Below are positions 21,605 through 33,991 of a DNA stretch of 64,000 bases, in pieces. Both the position numbers and the translations under genes were made by a program. Position 1 is the stretch's first letter, and each line of letters opens with the position of its first letter. Below the pieces are notes generated by a model that was not told the origin of the DNA, made no database searches, and saw only the letters and a program-made list of their open reading frames with translations. This stretch comes from Pseudofabraea citricarpa (lineage: Eukaryota > Ascomycota > Leotiomycetes > Helotiales > Dermateaceae), in the NCBI GenBank assembly GCA_029641185.1, contig JAPWGK010000001.1, forward strand, positions 2,554,501 through 2,618,500. The letters run 5' to 3'.

Positions 21605-23132
21605 CTGGCCTGTGTGCAAACACGATTTTTTTGTATTAGGATGAGCGACGGCGTTCTTGTTCATCGGTCATCATTCATTTTGTCCCTCCCCTTTTTTCTT
21701 TCCTACATGGGAGTCTGGACCGGCTTGCGAGCATTCATACAAAGCAACGTCTTTTTTTTTTCTCTTTCGTTTTTTTTCTTTCTCGTTCGCTCCTGCAAGT
21801 TCTAGGGGCCAGGAAACCTTTTCTCTCTCGTTCTTGTTGTTTTTTGTTTCTAAGACCTGTTTACCTACCACGATTAGGGTTTTGGATGGCTGGAGGGACG
21901 GTAGGACGGATGGATGGATGGGTGGGTGGGTTGGTCGGGTAGGGTACTACTACTGCTACTTTAGAAAGGGTAGGGTGGGTAACCATGGAAATTCCCAATT
22001 GTTTCTCATGTTAAATTCTCTTCTTTGCGAAGAGGCGGGAAGGGAGGTAGGAGGAGGGTATGAGGAAGGCTATGGGGGGCGGGCGGATTAAGAGACAGGG
22101 AATTTTTTTTTCTTTTTTGTTTTTTTTGTGGAAATTTCTAGATAGAAGATTAAAGATAGGGATGGACGGCCTCGACAGCCTCGACCTTTTGAGGAGAGGG
22201 TAAAAGAAAAGCAAAGAAGAGAAAAGAACAGAAAGAAAGGAGAAGAAAAGCAGGAAGAAAGAAAGAAATGAAATCGGTCTGGACTTGTTGATCTCTCTCT
22301 CGCGCTAGGGAAGGAGAGAAGGAAGGCAGAGAGGGAGTTTTGTATATTAGGTATCGTTTACCTCTTACCTCTTACCTCTTACCTCTTACTTTTTACCTTA
22401 TCTCACTTAGGTATATATATTAAAAAAAAAGCAAATGAAGAAGTAAATCAAAAAAATATATGCATAAAAACATATGTTACTCTATATACTTGTTTTACTT
22501 TTGATCTTCTTTTTTCCTTTTTCGGGTTTGAGTGAGGGTGGTGTTGGTGTTGTTGTTGGTGTTGGTCAAGTAGGTAGGTAGATAAAAAGAAAAAATAAAA
22601 AGAAATGGTGATGAGAGAGAGAGAGAGAGAGAGAGCAAGGAGGGGAAGAGAGGGGGAGAGTTACTATATACAGTCTAGTTCAGTCTTCACATCACTCACT
22701 GTTATACCTAGCAGTTTTTCTTGTTTTTCTACCTACCTCCCTTCTTTTTTTTTTCAAAAAAAAAGAAAAGAAAACTCTAGTGGTTTTAGAAGGTAGGTTG
22801 GTAGCTAGTAACGCTAACGGATCGATTTTATATAGATTGGTACTTAGGCAATTGAGTGGCTGGGTATATAAGTATACAAGTATACAAGTATACGCACACG
22901 CTTCTTCGTTGTGAGATAAGAGCAAGCGATGAGCATGGCCGACCATACCCATGAGCAGACGCAGAAGCACAAGTAGAATCATGACGATAAACCATAATAA
23001 TATTCGTAAGGGACTATACATGTAGGTGTATATATTCAAACACTCACTCACTCACTCAACTCACTCACTAAAACACAAAAGAATACTAGTTCACAAACTC
23101 TCTCTATTCTATTCTAAAACCCCATTCTCCTC
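21605..23132. other. Convergent 3' intergenic with simple repeats
   Basis: Space between the 3' ends of the kinase (plus) and the CLC gene (minus). T-rich and A-rich tracts plus tandem repeats: TTACCTC x about 4.7 at 22358-22390, (GA)n at about 22616-22636, and AAGTATAC x about 3 at 22868-22893. No gene. Probably both 3' UTRs and terminators. Confidence 0.6.
22358..22390. repeat. TTACCTC heptanucleotide repeat
   Basis: About 4.7 exact tandem copies followed by degenerate copies (TTACTTTTTACC) in the convergent intergenic region. Confidence 0.85.
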
Positions 23133-26038
23133 CTATAAGATAGGGGTGCGCTGCAAGCCCGGCGTCAGCGGGACCTCCTCGCCATCAACATCAGCATCCT
23201 CATCAGCACTATTCAGCAAGCCCCTCTGCTCGCCCTGGCCATCCTGCCTCGTGAGGCCGGTATCTAGCTCGACGCCGCCGTTGGTCCTCCTCGTCTCCTC
23301 GGCTCCGTTCAGGATGAACCACACGTCCTTCTTGGTCAGGAAGCCCTGCAGCACGCCGCGGTCGCTGAACAGGATGTAGCGGAGCCCGAGCTTCTGGAAG
23401 TAGTTTGCCGTCAGGAGGAGGTTGGACCGCGACGGCAGCGTGAGCGGCGTCTGGTCCATCCACGGTCGCAGATCGAGCGTTGTCCGTGGATCCGCCAGCG
23501 CTTGGTGCGAGAAGAAGGCCTCGGTTTCTGGCGGCAGTGACCGTGGTGCTTGCGTTGACGTGTGGAGGTTGTAGGCAAGTTCTGCTCGCGAGATGTAGCC
23601 CAGGAGGATGGCTTCTCGCGGATCCGAGATGACGGGGAAGCCTCGATATGGATTTGTAGCAAGGACGTTCTTTAGTGAAGCAATGGTATGGCCCGTGGCG
23701 GTTAACACCACAAGATCTTCGATGCGTGTCATGATCTGACTGACGGGAATATCTGGAATGGGCGTCTCGTCGCTGTTGTCTAGGAATGGGTATTCGTTGA
23801 AATGGATCCAGCTCTCGTAGATGCCCTTCTTTCCGAAAGCATCTCCTACCCACTTGCTCATCATGACGGCGATCATGATCGGTAGCACGTATGTGAGAGC
23901 TCCGGTGAGTTCGAACATGATGACGACGATGGACACTGTCATTCGTGTTACGCCTCCCAAAGCTGCAGCTGCACCAATAATGGCATATGTACCAGGTGTG
24001 ACACATTGAACATCAGGCTCGCAACTTGCGAAGGCAAAAAATGTGGGTTGATTCTGAACCCAGATCTCCATGATGATACCCATCGCACGTCCGACCAAAG
24101 CACCGATGGCCATAGATGGTAGGATGATACCAGCTGGAATCTGCAATCCGAAAGTCACCGATGCCAGGAAGAAACCGAGGATTGCTGCAAAGAGGAGAAG
24201 GAAAATGGTTCCGATTGTTGCTGATCCTGGTTTGCACAGACCAAATTGATCATCGAGAAGTTTTGAACATTCTGCGAACAATGAGTAGACAAGCTCTGAT
24301 GCCTGAACTTTCATATAAAAATTTGGATAGTTGATGAGCGCCGTGAGAAGTGCAACTATGGCTACCTGGGAGATAGGCCCAGGAAGCCAAGTAGCAGATT
24401 TCTTCCATTCTGCAACCTTCATGTTTGTCTTGATGAATAGAGCACCATATAGACCCTGATAATGTTAGATTGCTGAGCAGGTTCAAAGGTAGGAACAGTC
24501 TTACTCCCAGAATTCCCAATATCGCAAAAGGTATCATCTCAAATCCATGCCATCCAGTACTGTATGTTACTTGGTACAAGACGAGCTTTCCACTTCGAAA
24601 GGGATCAAATGCTTGCAATGTTACTGCAGCAGTCATGGCACAAACAAAACTTTGCCACATTGTTTTATCAGGAAAGTAGTACGAGAGTTGCTATGTTGGT
24701 GAGCATAAAGTCTCTCATATCAGGATAAGACCACTTACCTCAAGACTGAACAAGACACCTCCAATAGGAGATCCGAACGCTACAGAGATTCCAGCGGCCG
24801 CAGCAGCGGATAGAGCTTCTCTCTTTCTCGCTAGTAATTGTTAGTAGAATACGAGTATTTCAGCTGGAAAACTGACCTTCATTGCCATTGATGTTTCCAA
24901 ATAGATTCAAGAATAAATTTGCACAGCAACATGCTACATGTACAAGAGGGCCTTCTTTGCCAAGCCACATCCCAGATGCGACAGCAAGACACTGGAAGGG
25001 TTAGCTACTGGAAATTTCGAGTTTTTCTCTAGTGTACTTACGAGGCCGAGTGATTTCACAATCAACGTCCAAGTTCCCATAAACCGCTTAAGGACAAATC
25101 CTCCCAGAATTGTCTTGATTTCTGGGATACCACTGTGTTTTGCATATATTGCAAACTCTTGGACTAGTAAACTGGCGCCGAGTGCAAATGCCACCTATGC
25201 ACATTAGCTGAGACGATAGAGGTCTGACGAGGAAGCAACATACAGAGAAAAGTATAAAAAAGAAATATTCTATAAACCATGTACCCCCCGAAGACGAAAT
25301 ACGAAGGGCATTACTCCACGTAACCCAATCTTGGCATTGTGCCAACTCATCATATCCAAGGCAACAAAAGCCTTTGTTCAGATAAAACCGGCCACTATCA
25401 TCTCCCGCTGAGCAATAACCATGCTTCAGGTCTCCTAACCACACGCTCACCACATCAATTGCAGCAGCAACAACACCCGTGGCAAGCCCAGTCAAAATCA
25501 GAACCACCCAAATCTGACTGGCATCCAAAGATTGCTGTATATATCCAAGTAATCCTGAAGCGCTCGAATATAAGGCCCGCAAACGTTGCCTCTCTTTTGT
25601 GTATTCGAAGATCCAATCAATCGCAGTCATGTTTTCGTAACCAACTCGTCGACCAGGTCCCTCTACATACCAATCCAATGGGCCACCATCCTTGACACCT
25701 TCACTGCCACCCGATATATCTCCGCTTCCCGTATTTGTATCAATTCCTAGGTTCGGCGTCCCAGACCGTGGAGATGGTGTAGCATGGCGGCTGCCTGTAA
25801 TACTAGACAAGAATCTTGATCCTGCCGTTTGTTTTTGTTTTCGCTTGAATGAATATACATCTCCATCGCCTGCATCTAAAGGGTCATTGTCGAGTAATGC
25901 TTGATCTCTAGAATAGCTTGCGACTGGATCATCGTTATCGCTGTCATCGTGGACTGCGGCTGGTTTTGGGGGGCTTCTGCTCGAAGATGCGTTTGATTGA
26001 TCCCCTGGCGGATAAAAGCCCTCGGATGCCCTTGCCAT
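23133..26038 (-). CDS. CLC-type voltage-gated chloride channel/transporter
   Basis: Predicted 887 residues in six exons: 26038-25244, 25194-25042, 24991-24877, 24830-24739, 24690-24505, 24455-23133; phases are consistent throughout. The N-terminal ~170 residues are Ser/Asp-rich and cytosolic. CLC signatures in order: SGIPE (286-290), GKEGP carrying the gating glutamate (327-331), [18 protein letters not shown], then the second half with [20 protein letters not shown] and [20 protein letters not shown]. Two C-terminal CBS domains span about residues 686-840 (from [14 protein letters not shown] to [11 protein letters not shown]). Family members act in Golgi/vacuolar/endosomal Cl-/H+ exchange (yeast Gef1 is the best-known fungal one); location here is inference. 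The start chosen is the first ATG ([12 protein letters not shown]); an upstream non-ATG extension to 26140 is less likely. Head-to-head with the neurochondrin gene. Confidence 0.95.
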
Positions 26039-26268
26039 CTCTATGCATTTGTCAAATCGGCTCGCATCTTTTTCGTAGAGTATTTGCAACGATAGTATAG
26101 AGAACACCGAGGCTGAGGCTTTGTGTACGCCTTGTCGCAATCGTCGACCATTGCCGTTTCAGGCTAGCCTTCTCGGCGAAAGGTTGATACGACGCGATAT
26201 AATTTTCTCCTCGAACATGGTTATCGCGTCTACCTCTAGATCAACGAACCAAGGAACTGTCTTTGCAA
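26039..26268. promoter_or_regulatory. Divergent promoter, CLC and neurochondrin genes
   Basis: Only 230 bp separate the two predicted start codons on opposite strands, so both promoters must overlap. I see no clear TATA box; an AATTTTC tract and CGCGATATAAT near 26195 are the only AT-rich elements. Confidence 0.55.
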
Positions 26269-28324
26269 ATGGCCGAACCACAACAGCCAGGCGTCGCTGC
26301 GCCAGCGAGTTCCTCTGGACTCGGTGATGAGTCTGAAACCTTCCAAAAGATGCAAGGCCTCCTGGAAGCAAAAGACGATACATCCAGGTTTGTGGGTCTA
26401 GCATTGCTCAAGTCAGTTCTTGATAATGGGAAACTTTCACAAGATCCGGATCGGATTCAGATCCTATGGAAAGCTATGTCTCCAAAATTCTTGGATCGTC
26501 TTCTTCGAGCCCAACAGAGTGAGAAGATTAAAAAACAGGAGGCAAAAGATATGGTAGATCTGGCAGTAGCAGTATTACATACTTTTACGATTTTACTTTC
26601 AGAAGAAGCCCGACAAGATAACAGACTGATAGGGAGGACTGGCCCATTAGTAAAGGCTTTATTGCAAAGGTAGGATTGAATGTCTTCTTTCATTTTCACG
26701 TGCTGAGATCCAGTCTTAGTTCTCCTGAATCAACAACTTTGATTTTACAAACGCTCTTGACCTTTGTCAGTCAGACAGCAGGAGCGATCGAACTTTTGAG
26801 CATTGAAGATGTTTCTTCTTTGACCGAAATAGCAGACAGGCAACCTCTTGTTTTAGATATTCTCAATTTTATGTGGACCAACGCATCAACGTCACCAGCA
26901 AAGATAGTTTCTGTCAAGTCAAGTATGGACAAGACACTCCCTAGTCTTACTGTTCTTTTTCGGGGGACAGATGCGGTAACTTTTCTGACCCTTGTTGGTA
27001 ACTTGCTACCAAAACTCACGCCCGAAGTAAGTCTTATTCCAGGTTGAAAATTTTCAACACTAAATCAAGATAGGTGCTGCCTAAGAATCCTAAGTGGTTG
27101 AAGCCCTTAGTAAAAATGTTACGTAGCCTTGTTGAGAAAAGACCAACTTCAGTTGGTAGAGCAGCTTATACTCAGCTGGCAGCTGCTTTACTCCAAGTAT
27201 TCCCCGTAGCAAGTCCAGATCTGCTTTTCAGGGACGCCCCGTCTACCACCCCTGACAGCAAGCCTTTCTCATACTTGTTTGTGAATCTCCTACTTATCGA
27301 TATCCGGTCATCATTTCCATCGCTTCTATCTCAATTAAACAGTGCAGACTATCCAGCCACTGCGGAACGACTCTCTGCTGCTTTCGATGTCATTTCGGCT
27401 TTCATAGGGTTCCTTGTGAGAAGTCTTGACGACGAGGAAACTACTTTTAGCATGCCGCCAGACCTTCTTCTAAAGCTGAGAAAGGACCTTGCCGAGACGA
27501 TGTCGTTGACTATCGAATATCTGCGAGATAGATGGGATGCATCGATCGCCGGCGCCTCAGGGCTTCATCCGTCTGCGAGAGCAGGCACCTCAGCAACCTC
27601 AGAAGGCACTCATTTAACCCTGACGTGGGATTCAAAGACAAATAAAGCAAATACAGACCCTCTGATCCTTGCCTGTATACGAACCTTGGCCATTTGGATT
27701 CGTGAGGACGAGAATGAGAATCTGCGCAATGAGACGGCAGGACTTATGGATATGTTTATGGATTTATACAGAACTAGTTCATTGGAAGGCCTCGACTTCC
27801 GATACCCGATTCTGACTGCATTAGAAGCAGTCTTAGCCACAGACGAGGATGGCGTCGTTGGCTTTGTTGAACAAAATGGATGGCATATTGTTTTCGAAGA
27901 TCTAAAGTCGATTCTTGAAGAAATCAAATCTCAACCAATCTTCACTGATATCACTACGTTAACAAGGGGGGTTGAGATAATCCGTAGCCTACTAGCCGTT
28001 GTGGACCATGCTTCTACGGTATATCCCCAAGAGGACTGGATGGCAGCAATCACCGCAACTGCATCGATGCAAGCACCTCCACTTGCACCACAACCTCACT
28101 CACTCCTTATCGAATTTCAGATTGCAATGCTACAGCTTGCAACAGCCTTGCTCAACAAGGCTCCTATGGGGATGCAAAGACGATACTTGCCCAGTATTAC
28201 AGCCACCCGCGGCATGGAATCACAACTTGAGGAAATTGTCAAAAACATGGAAGACACAACTTTGGCAGCTGATTTTATGACTGAGCTCGATGATGTTCGG
28301 GACCTTGGGTTCTCGGGCATTTGA
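26269..28324 (+). CDS. Neurochondrin-like protein (DUF1941)
   Basis: Predicted 654 residues, spliced 26269-26669, 26714-27026, 27074-28324. The intron-1 acceptor could also be 6 nt later (26720), dropping two residues. The protein is helical throughout, with the neurochondrin pattern: an N-terminal LLEAKDDTSRFVGLALLKSV repeat-like segment, then VAVLHTFTILL, RQPLVLDILNFMWTNAS, LPKNPKWLKPLVKMLRSLVE and LACIRTLAIWIREDENENLR. An armadillo-like fold is expected. The family is conserved from fungi to mammals, but its role in fungi is not established. Starting at ATG 26269 gives MAEPQQPG; the upstream in-frame codons have no earlier ATG. Confidence 0.9.
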
Positions 28325-29116
28325 TAGAGATTGACTGTTGTGTCATATTGCATGAAACTCGAAGAGGAATCAAAGAAGTCATTTCATATTCCTCGGATGG
28401 GAAGTGCAGAAGGAATGGTCTACACCAAGCGAGCAAGGCCGAGCAAACATGGCAGCCTTCGAAAAACCAAATAACACTATATGGTCTATTTCACCTTCCA
28501 AAAAAATGAGATGTCACTTAGTGTACTTCATTTTCGATCTATTCTATGCTACATGTTTATTCGAGGCATTGGTTATCTAACAGATACGACAAAGTATGAG
28601 TTACAAACGTATACGATGCCAGGTATAGCAGAGAGCATTATGGAAGGGGGGATCGAATTGACTCTCAACGTTGGCCGAGAGAGCTCTGGAGCTGCTCATA
28701 GTTAGCTGGAAATACGCTCACCGCCAACCTCTCATCTCCCTCAGGACCCAAGAGCTGGTAAGTCGTGGTTGGAAGGATTCCGTGTACTTTCTGGGGCAGC
28801 TGGCTAAGCAACCACGTGCTGCAGAGACATCCACCATTACCAGATGATGCAGCTAGAATGGAGAAACATCAGTCTCACATCTGCACATGCATAATCAATC
28901 CATACCCCCAATCCTGAATTCTGCTCCATCAATAGTGTAGTGACCAAAGTGAACGGCTGTGCATACAATACCGTATCTCCCAACATGCCCAATGACGCAG
29001 CGAAAGTTACTAACGCCCTTTGCGCGTGAGTCGCCGTTGTCGCCACCGAAGGATGAGTACCGTATCATATTTGCCACATGATACATACAATATAGTTCTA
29101 ACTGGAAGGACCACTC

Positions 29117-29144
29117 GTACAGTACAGTACCGTACAGTGCCGTA
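29117..29144. repeat. GTACAGTAC palindromic repeat cluster, copy 1
   Basis: Overlapping GTACAGTACAGTACC and GTACAGTGCCGTA units; shares the ACAGTGCCGTA core with the cluster at 36519-36543. The units are near-palindromic, so they could be protein-binding sites or simple-sequence expansion. Confidence 0.7.
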
Positions 29145-32100
29145 GGACGCCAACTCTAAATCCAGAAGGAGGACATAATACGCACATGCAGGTGCAGGTG
29201 CAGGCTAGTTATGTATGTTATATGTACGCTGTGACGCCCGAGGCCTTACTTTCTCGCACCTCATCCGTCGTCGTCGTCCGTGCACCACGCCGTTCGTCAA
29301 ACTTGAACTTGCTCTTGACCTTGAACTATTCACTACCATCGAAATACTGTCGCTGCATGGATTGCCGACGCTCCCCTGAAGCAGTCTTAACGACCGAGTC
29401 GCTATTATGCCAGTGGCCCTGCGATAAGACCATTGAGATCGCTGCATGTCTTTAGTGCGGTGCTGTGTGACTTGCAAGTCCGGAGCTGCATCAGGAAATT
29501 GATTCAAGGTAACATACATGTACCTGTCCTGCGTACGAGTAGGGTAGGGAAGGGTAGGGTAGCTCGACCGCACCGGACCTTAGAGAGCGATTTATGTTTA
29601 TGTTTCAGCCATTCTCCGCAGCACAGAAGCCGTTCATGTCGAATTGAGCTGGAGCTGGAGCTGATATTGATATTGATATGATCTGATCTGATATGCATGT
29701 GCTCCATGCATCAATCACATCGGGACTCGGGACTCGGGATGACACTGGCACTGGCACTGACGCTGACAGTCGACTTCAGACTTTCGCTATGTTCCGTACC
29801 GTAGGAGCGGAATCCTAGCCTTTGATGTGTGGAAAGTGAGACACACGATATGATGGCATGGGCAGAGATGGCATAGCACAGCAGCACGGCATGGGCAAAA
29901 AAAGAAGGTTGATATCAGACCGACAAACGTTATCTGTCTCCTGATCCACTTCCTCCTGCCTCCGCCCTTTTAACGAACGAACAGAAACGAGCCGACCGAC
30001 CTTATCGATTAAATTGATTGCGGCAAGACGGGCGGAGATGCGAGATTGGCTTTGGGGGTCCTTTTTGTGTCTCAGGTCGGAGAAAGTAGCTTTGTGGTTT
30101 CTGTCTGTCTTCGTCTGATTCATCATGCTTATGGAGATGATGAGAGATGGGATGTGAAGGGTTGGTGAAGGATTGCATGGGCATTGGCATCGTCGCATTG
30201 CATCCATCCTCCCTCCCTCCCTCCATCTCTTGTTTTGTTTGGTTTGATTGAGGTCTTTGACAACTTGTGCTTTGGACTTCGTGCCTTGGACTTTGGACGG
30301 ACCGTACTGTAGGATCGGCTTCTCGCGTTTCTGTTTGGTGGTTTGTCCTTGCTTCCGCTTGTGCAATGACTGAGTGGAGCGGAGTTGCATCGTGGGTCAA
30401 GGTCAAGGTCACGGGGCCGTCGGCTCAATCTGGATCTCTCCCTCTTGACGAGATGTAACTGCAAACTTTCCAGATCTGACTCCGACTCGGCCTTCACTGA
30501 TGAGAGAGCAGGAACATGACCAAGTCTACTGCCGAGTTCAAGTCTGCCCAGTAGGCGAAGGATTGACCCATCAAGGTCACTTGACGGTATATCTACTGTA
30601 CTGTATCTCTTCTAGTTCGTTATCTTGCAGATTATCGACACAATCGACCTAGTGTACTGTCTCTGTGGCTTAGAGATACAGACATGCAGTACAGCAGGTA
30701 CACACTAAGGAATCAGGATCTTGTCGAGGTGAAGTTCAAACTCACATGACGGGGTATGAAACAAATGGTCTGATCAGCAAAGGGCGCATTGGGATACAGT
30801 TCTGTGCGGATCAAGATCTCTGGAGTCCTGGCTCCTGGTGTGCCTGGCCTGGCTCGGCACCCATTCTTTCAGCGGGGTGGAAAAGGTGGCCTGGCCGGTC
30901 AAAGGTTGAATGTTGAAAGGGTTGAAGGTTGAGGCCAAGCGACGAAGGATTCCCGTTCGTAGTCGCAGCCCCCACTACCGAGGCACCTGCATATACCAGG
31001 CATAATTCCCTAGGATTGCACCACCAGAACCTGTCGGAGCTTTTTTCGACTTGTGCTTGAAGGATTCGTACCTCCCTCACAAGAAACGTGGGGGAGGCCG
31101 AAAGCTTCATTGGGAATCTAGGAAGGGCGGGCTTTCCTCATTGCGTGATCTGATCTTGATCTTGTCTTAGATCGCTAAGAAGTATTAGGTTGCTAGTACT
31201 TTGCTACCTTGCCCTTCAGAAGTAAAAGCGCGCTCTCCTCGCTTGCGGTGATCAAAAGTAATAACAGGTCGAATAAGGTTGTTAAGAAAAGGTATGTATA
31301 ATACTGTACAATGCAGACAGGTTAGCATAGCTCCGAGCCGGCTAAACTCACTTGTGTCATCGGCTGTTACAAGATACCTGTATGTCCTCATTTTCTGGTA
31401 CTCGTATACTTGTACCGGTACCGATGAGCAGCCCAAAGAAAATAGATACCCAGATCGTGAAGTGGATCAAACGGGATCGTACGATCTCAGCAGCTACTTA
31501 GCTTGCTTGCTTGGATCAGACAATCGATCAACCTTACAGAACTGGCACAAGTACTGTACGTACATACGCAGTATGTAGACTCTGCGCAAGTTTACCAACC
31601 CAGTACAGATCCATGAGACATGCCCCTTTTATGAAATGCAAGAATATGCAACGTAAATTGTACGGCGGGCATCTTTGGAGGAGTTCTTTGATCGTGATTG
31701 GGAGCTGGAAGGCCTTTCATCCGAGATATATGCGGGGGGTCGGGGGTATTTGTTGTCTCTTAGCGGAGGGAGAAGGATAACTTGAAACAGGTACTGTTTT
31801 GTCAACGAACGCGGAGAAAAGGGAAAAGGGTCTTTCGTGAATCTGGAAGTCGAATCTTGGATCGGGAATCTAGAATCTGCGTATTCCCGGGTTGAAGGCC
31901 TGGGTGCCATGGGACGAAAGAGATAGATCCTGGAAGCTGGAAGGGAAGATCACCAATTTTGTAGGGACTTGTAAATGCCGACATGAAATATGATAAAAGA
32001 CTGAAGTCTGGTAAGAAATTCCTTAAATGGCTTTGAGAGCTGCAGCATTAGGGCTCTTTGCTGTCAGTACTGTTTTCTTGACATGGATTGAGCTATACTT

Positions 32101-33763
32101 CGGTATTTGTGATTTACCTACCATAATGATTTACTACTGCTTCTGCCGCCATTGGCACCCATATAATCTCCTTTGTGGTCTGATAATAAAGTCTAAGTCT
32201 CGGGATACGTCTGTCAGGCTAGCCAGGTTCCCTTTGGTAACCTGCGTATCTCCTTCCCTCCTTTGGAGCATGTTGCGTGCAGATCAATTGAAGATGAAAA
32301 GGGTGGACGACGACGGTGGACGTGGAATGTCAACGTCAACGTCAGCCTCATCAAACCACACTAGATATCCAAATCTTAGCACACCTCCAATCAATCCCAA
32401 GAAAGAGGACGAGACGGTAGATGGAAGCAGCGTAGAACTCACGCTTTGATGTCTCAAAAATAATTTGACCAATGCTTTCATGAGTTTCCCATCTTCAATC
32501 ACATAACAGAGAGATCTATGATCAGCGATCGTACCGTTTGCTGTGCCGTGCTCAAGTCAGTGCTCTCTAACCCACCGGACTGACTTCCGGAACTCCAATC
32601 ATTTTCTAAGAAGTCGGTTTTGGAATACCAGCCAATTTTGGATTCTATTGCTAGCCTCGCAATAATTCATGGTTGTGGGAGGCGGAAATCGGAAACCAGG
32701 GAATCTATTGGCTGATGGGTAATTGGAGGTCTGAAGGTTCTAACCATTGGTGTGTTTTTCTTTGACCGTTCGAAGGTTTTAGCCAAGTAGGTGCGTTCCG
32801 AAGACGAAGCGCAGTGCAGGAAGACATTGCGCATTAGACTGATGTCACTCGAGTCCTCCAACACCATCTTAGGATCACGGTTATCAAACCTTGTGCTACT
32901 GCAATCCAGTCAGCTCATGACAGCATTTCCTTGAATAATATCGAGTTTGTGCTAATGAGATCGTTAGAAGGGGGATCCCTACCCCTAAACCGTACCGAGC
33001 CGTGCCTAAGATTCTCTACCAGCAATATCCCGAGTCGCTTTAGGTACGTACATGTACTTACAGTCGGGAACTGGGGAATGATAATTGAAATTTGCGGTAC
33101 TGTGTTGTGGCCTAGAACTTTAAAGCGTGTTCTCAGGTCATCCGCAATTGAACCTTTTCTGTAGAAGTTGAAGGATAGACCTTGCGATGGTAGATTGAGC
33201 ACCCACCAACCAGATTGCAAGACTCGGCCTCTGGATCATTGATAATGTACTTGTTGGAAAAGTAAAGAGGAGACGAGAGTTTTTGCTTGCGCAGATCAAA
33301 AGCTTTTTCTGAAACACCCTCTCCTTTTCTCTCTTACTGGACAGAGGAAATAGAAGCTACTTCCATCGTCATCTGTTGTTCAACTTGCAACAGTAGATAA
33401 ATTGTACGGCACGTACTAGAATCGCGAGGCTGAAACACCACTCGGCTGAGCCACAACGAGGGAAATGAAAATCCTCTAGAAGAGACGGCATAAGTTCTCT
33501 TGACTGATAACTGGGAACTAGCTACGTGTCGTGACAGCTAACACGGGGAAGCCTAAGATTGACTCGCATTTCATCGCCTAGGAGCTATCTTTTGCCATGG
33601 CTTGTTTAGTCTTCATTAGCCCACTTGCGCTACAGGTGCTAGATGAAGCCTACACCATCAAGGTAAGAGACTATGAAATCAAACCACGAGGCAGCCCAAG
33701 AAAGCTAAGATGGTTGCCGGTATCTGACCACTTGCTTAGATCCGGCCAAGAGATGCCAGATTC

Positions 33764-33991
33764 GTGATAGATAAGGTTGCTCGGAAAAGAGGAAGACAGT
33801 TACGCCGCTGCGAGCCTGCGCCACGGGAGAGAGAGAGGATGATTGCCATGGAGACTGGCCTGCCATGTACGATGTGTTCAAACAAGAACTTTGAATGTGC
33901 ACAGTCAACAGTGCTCTCGATCTTCGGGTATGGATTCGTCCCCAGGGCCGGGCATGGCATCGAGAGCAAAGAGCTGGGGAGAGAAACATGA
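33764..33991 (+). CDS. Small ORF with half-zinc-cluster motif, doubtful
   Basis: Frame containing RERERMIAMETGLPCTMC followed by SNKNFEC: C-x2-C-x6-C after a basic stretch. It looks like the second half of a fungal Zn2Cys6 cluster or related single-module motif. The ORF starts ATG 33764 (MIDKVARKRGRQLRRCEP) and ends GRET at 33991, 75 codons. There is no first half of a cluster and no continuation that I can splice on. It could be a remnant of a regulator or chance; kept because the motif spacing is exact. Confidence 0.2.
   Translation: MIDKVARKRGRQLRRCEPAPRERERMIAMETGLPCTMCSNKNFECAQSTVLSIFGYGFVPRAGHGIESKELGRET

Noticed and set aside
23209..24006. 265-codon minus ORF inside the CLC gene
   Set aside because: Alternate frame of the CLC C-terminal exon, Arg/His-rich with no motif.
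26039..26140. N-terminal extension of the CLC protein from a non-ATG codon at 26140
   Set aside because: Initiation would need TTG; an ATG at 26038 gives a normal start and the extension looks like 5' UTR or intron sequence.
29815..30390. 191-codon minus ORF in the gene desert
   Set aside because: Low-complexity Lys/Arg/Gln-rich translation, equally long overlapping ORFs in the other minus frames, no homology I recognise.
32027..32449. 140-codon plus ORF with hydrophobic N-terminus
   Set aside because: The signal-peptide-like start is suggestive, but the rest has no conserved character and no cysteine pattern of a secreted protein; left uncalled.
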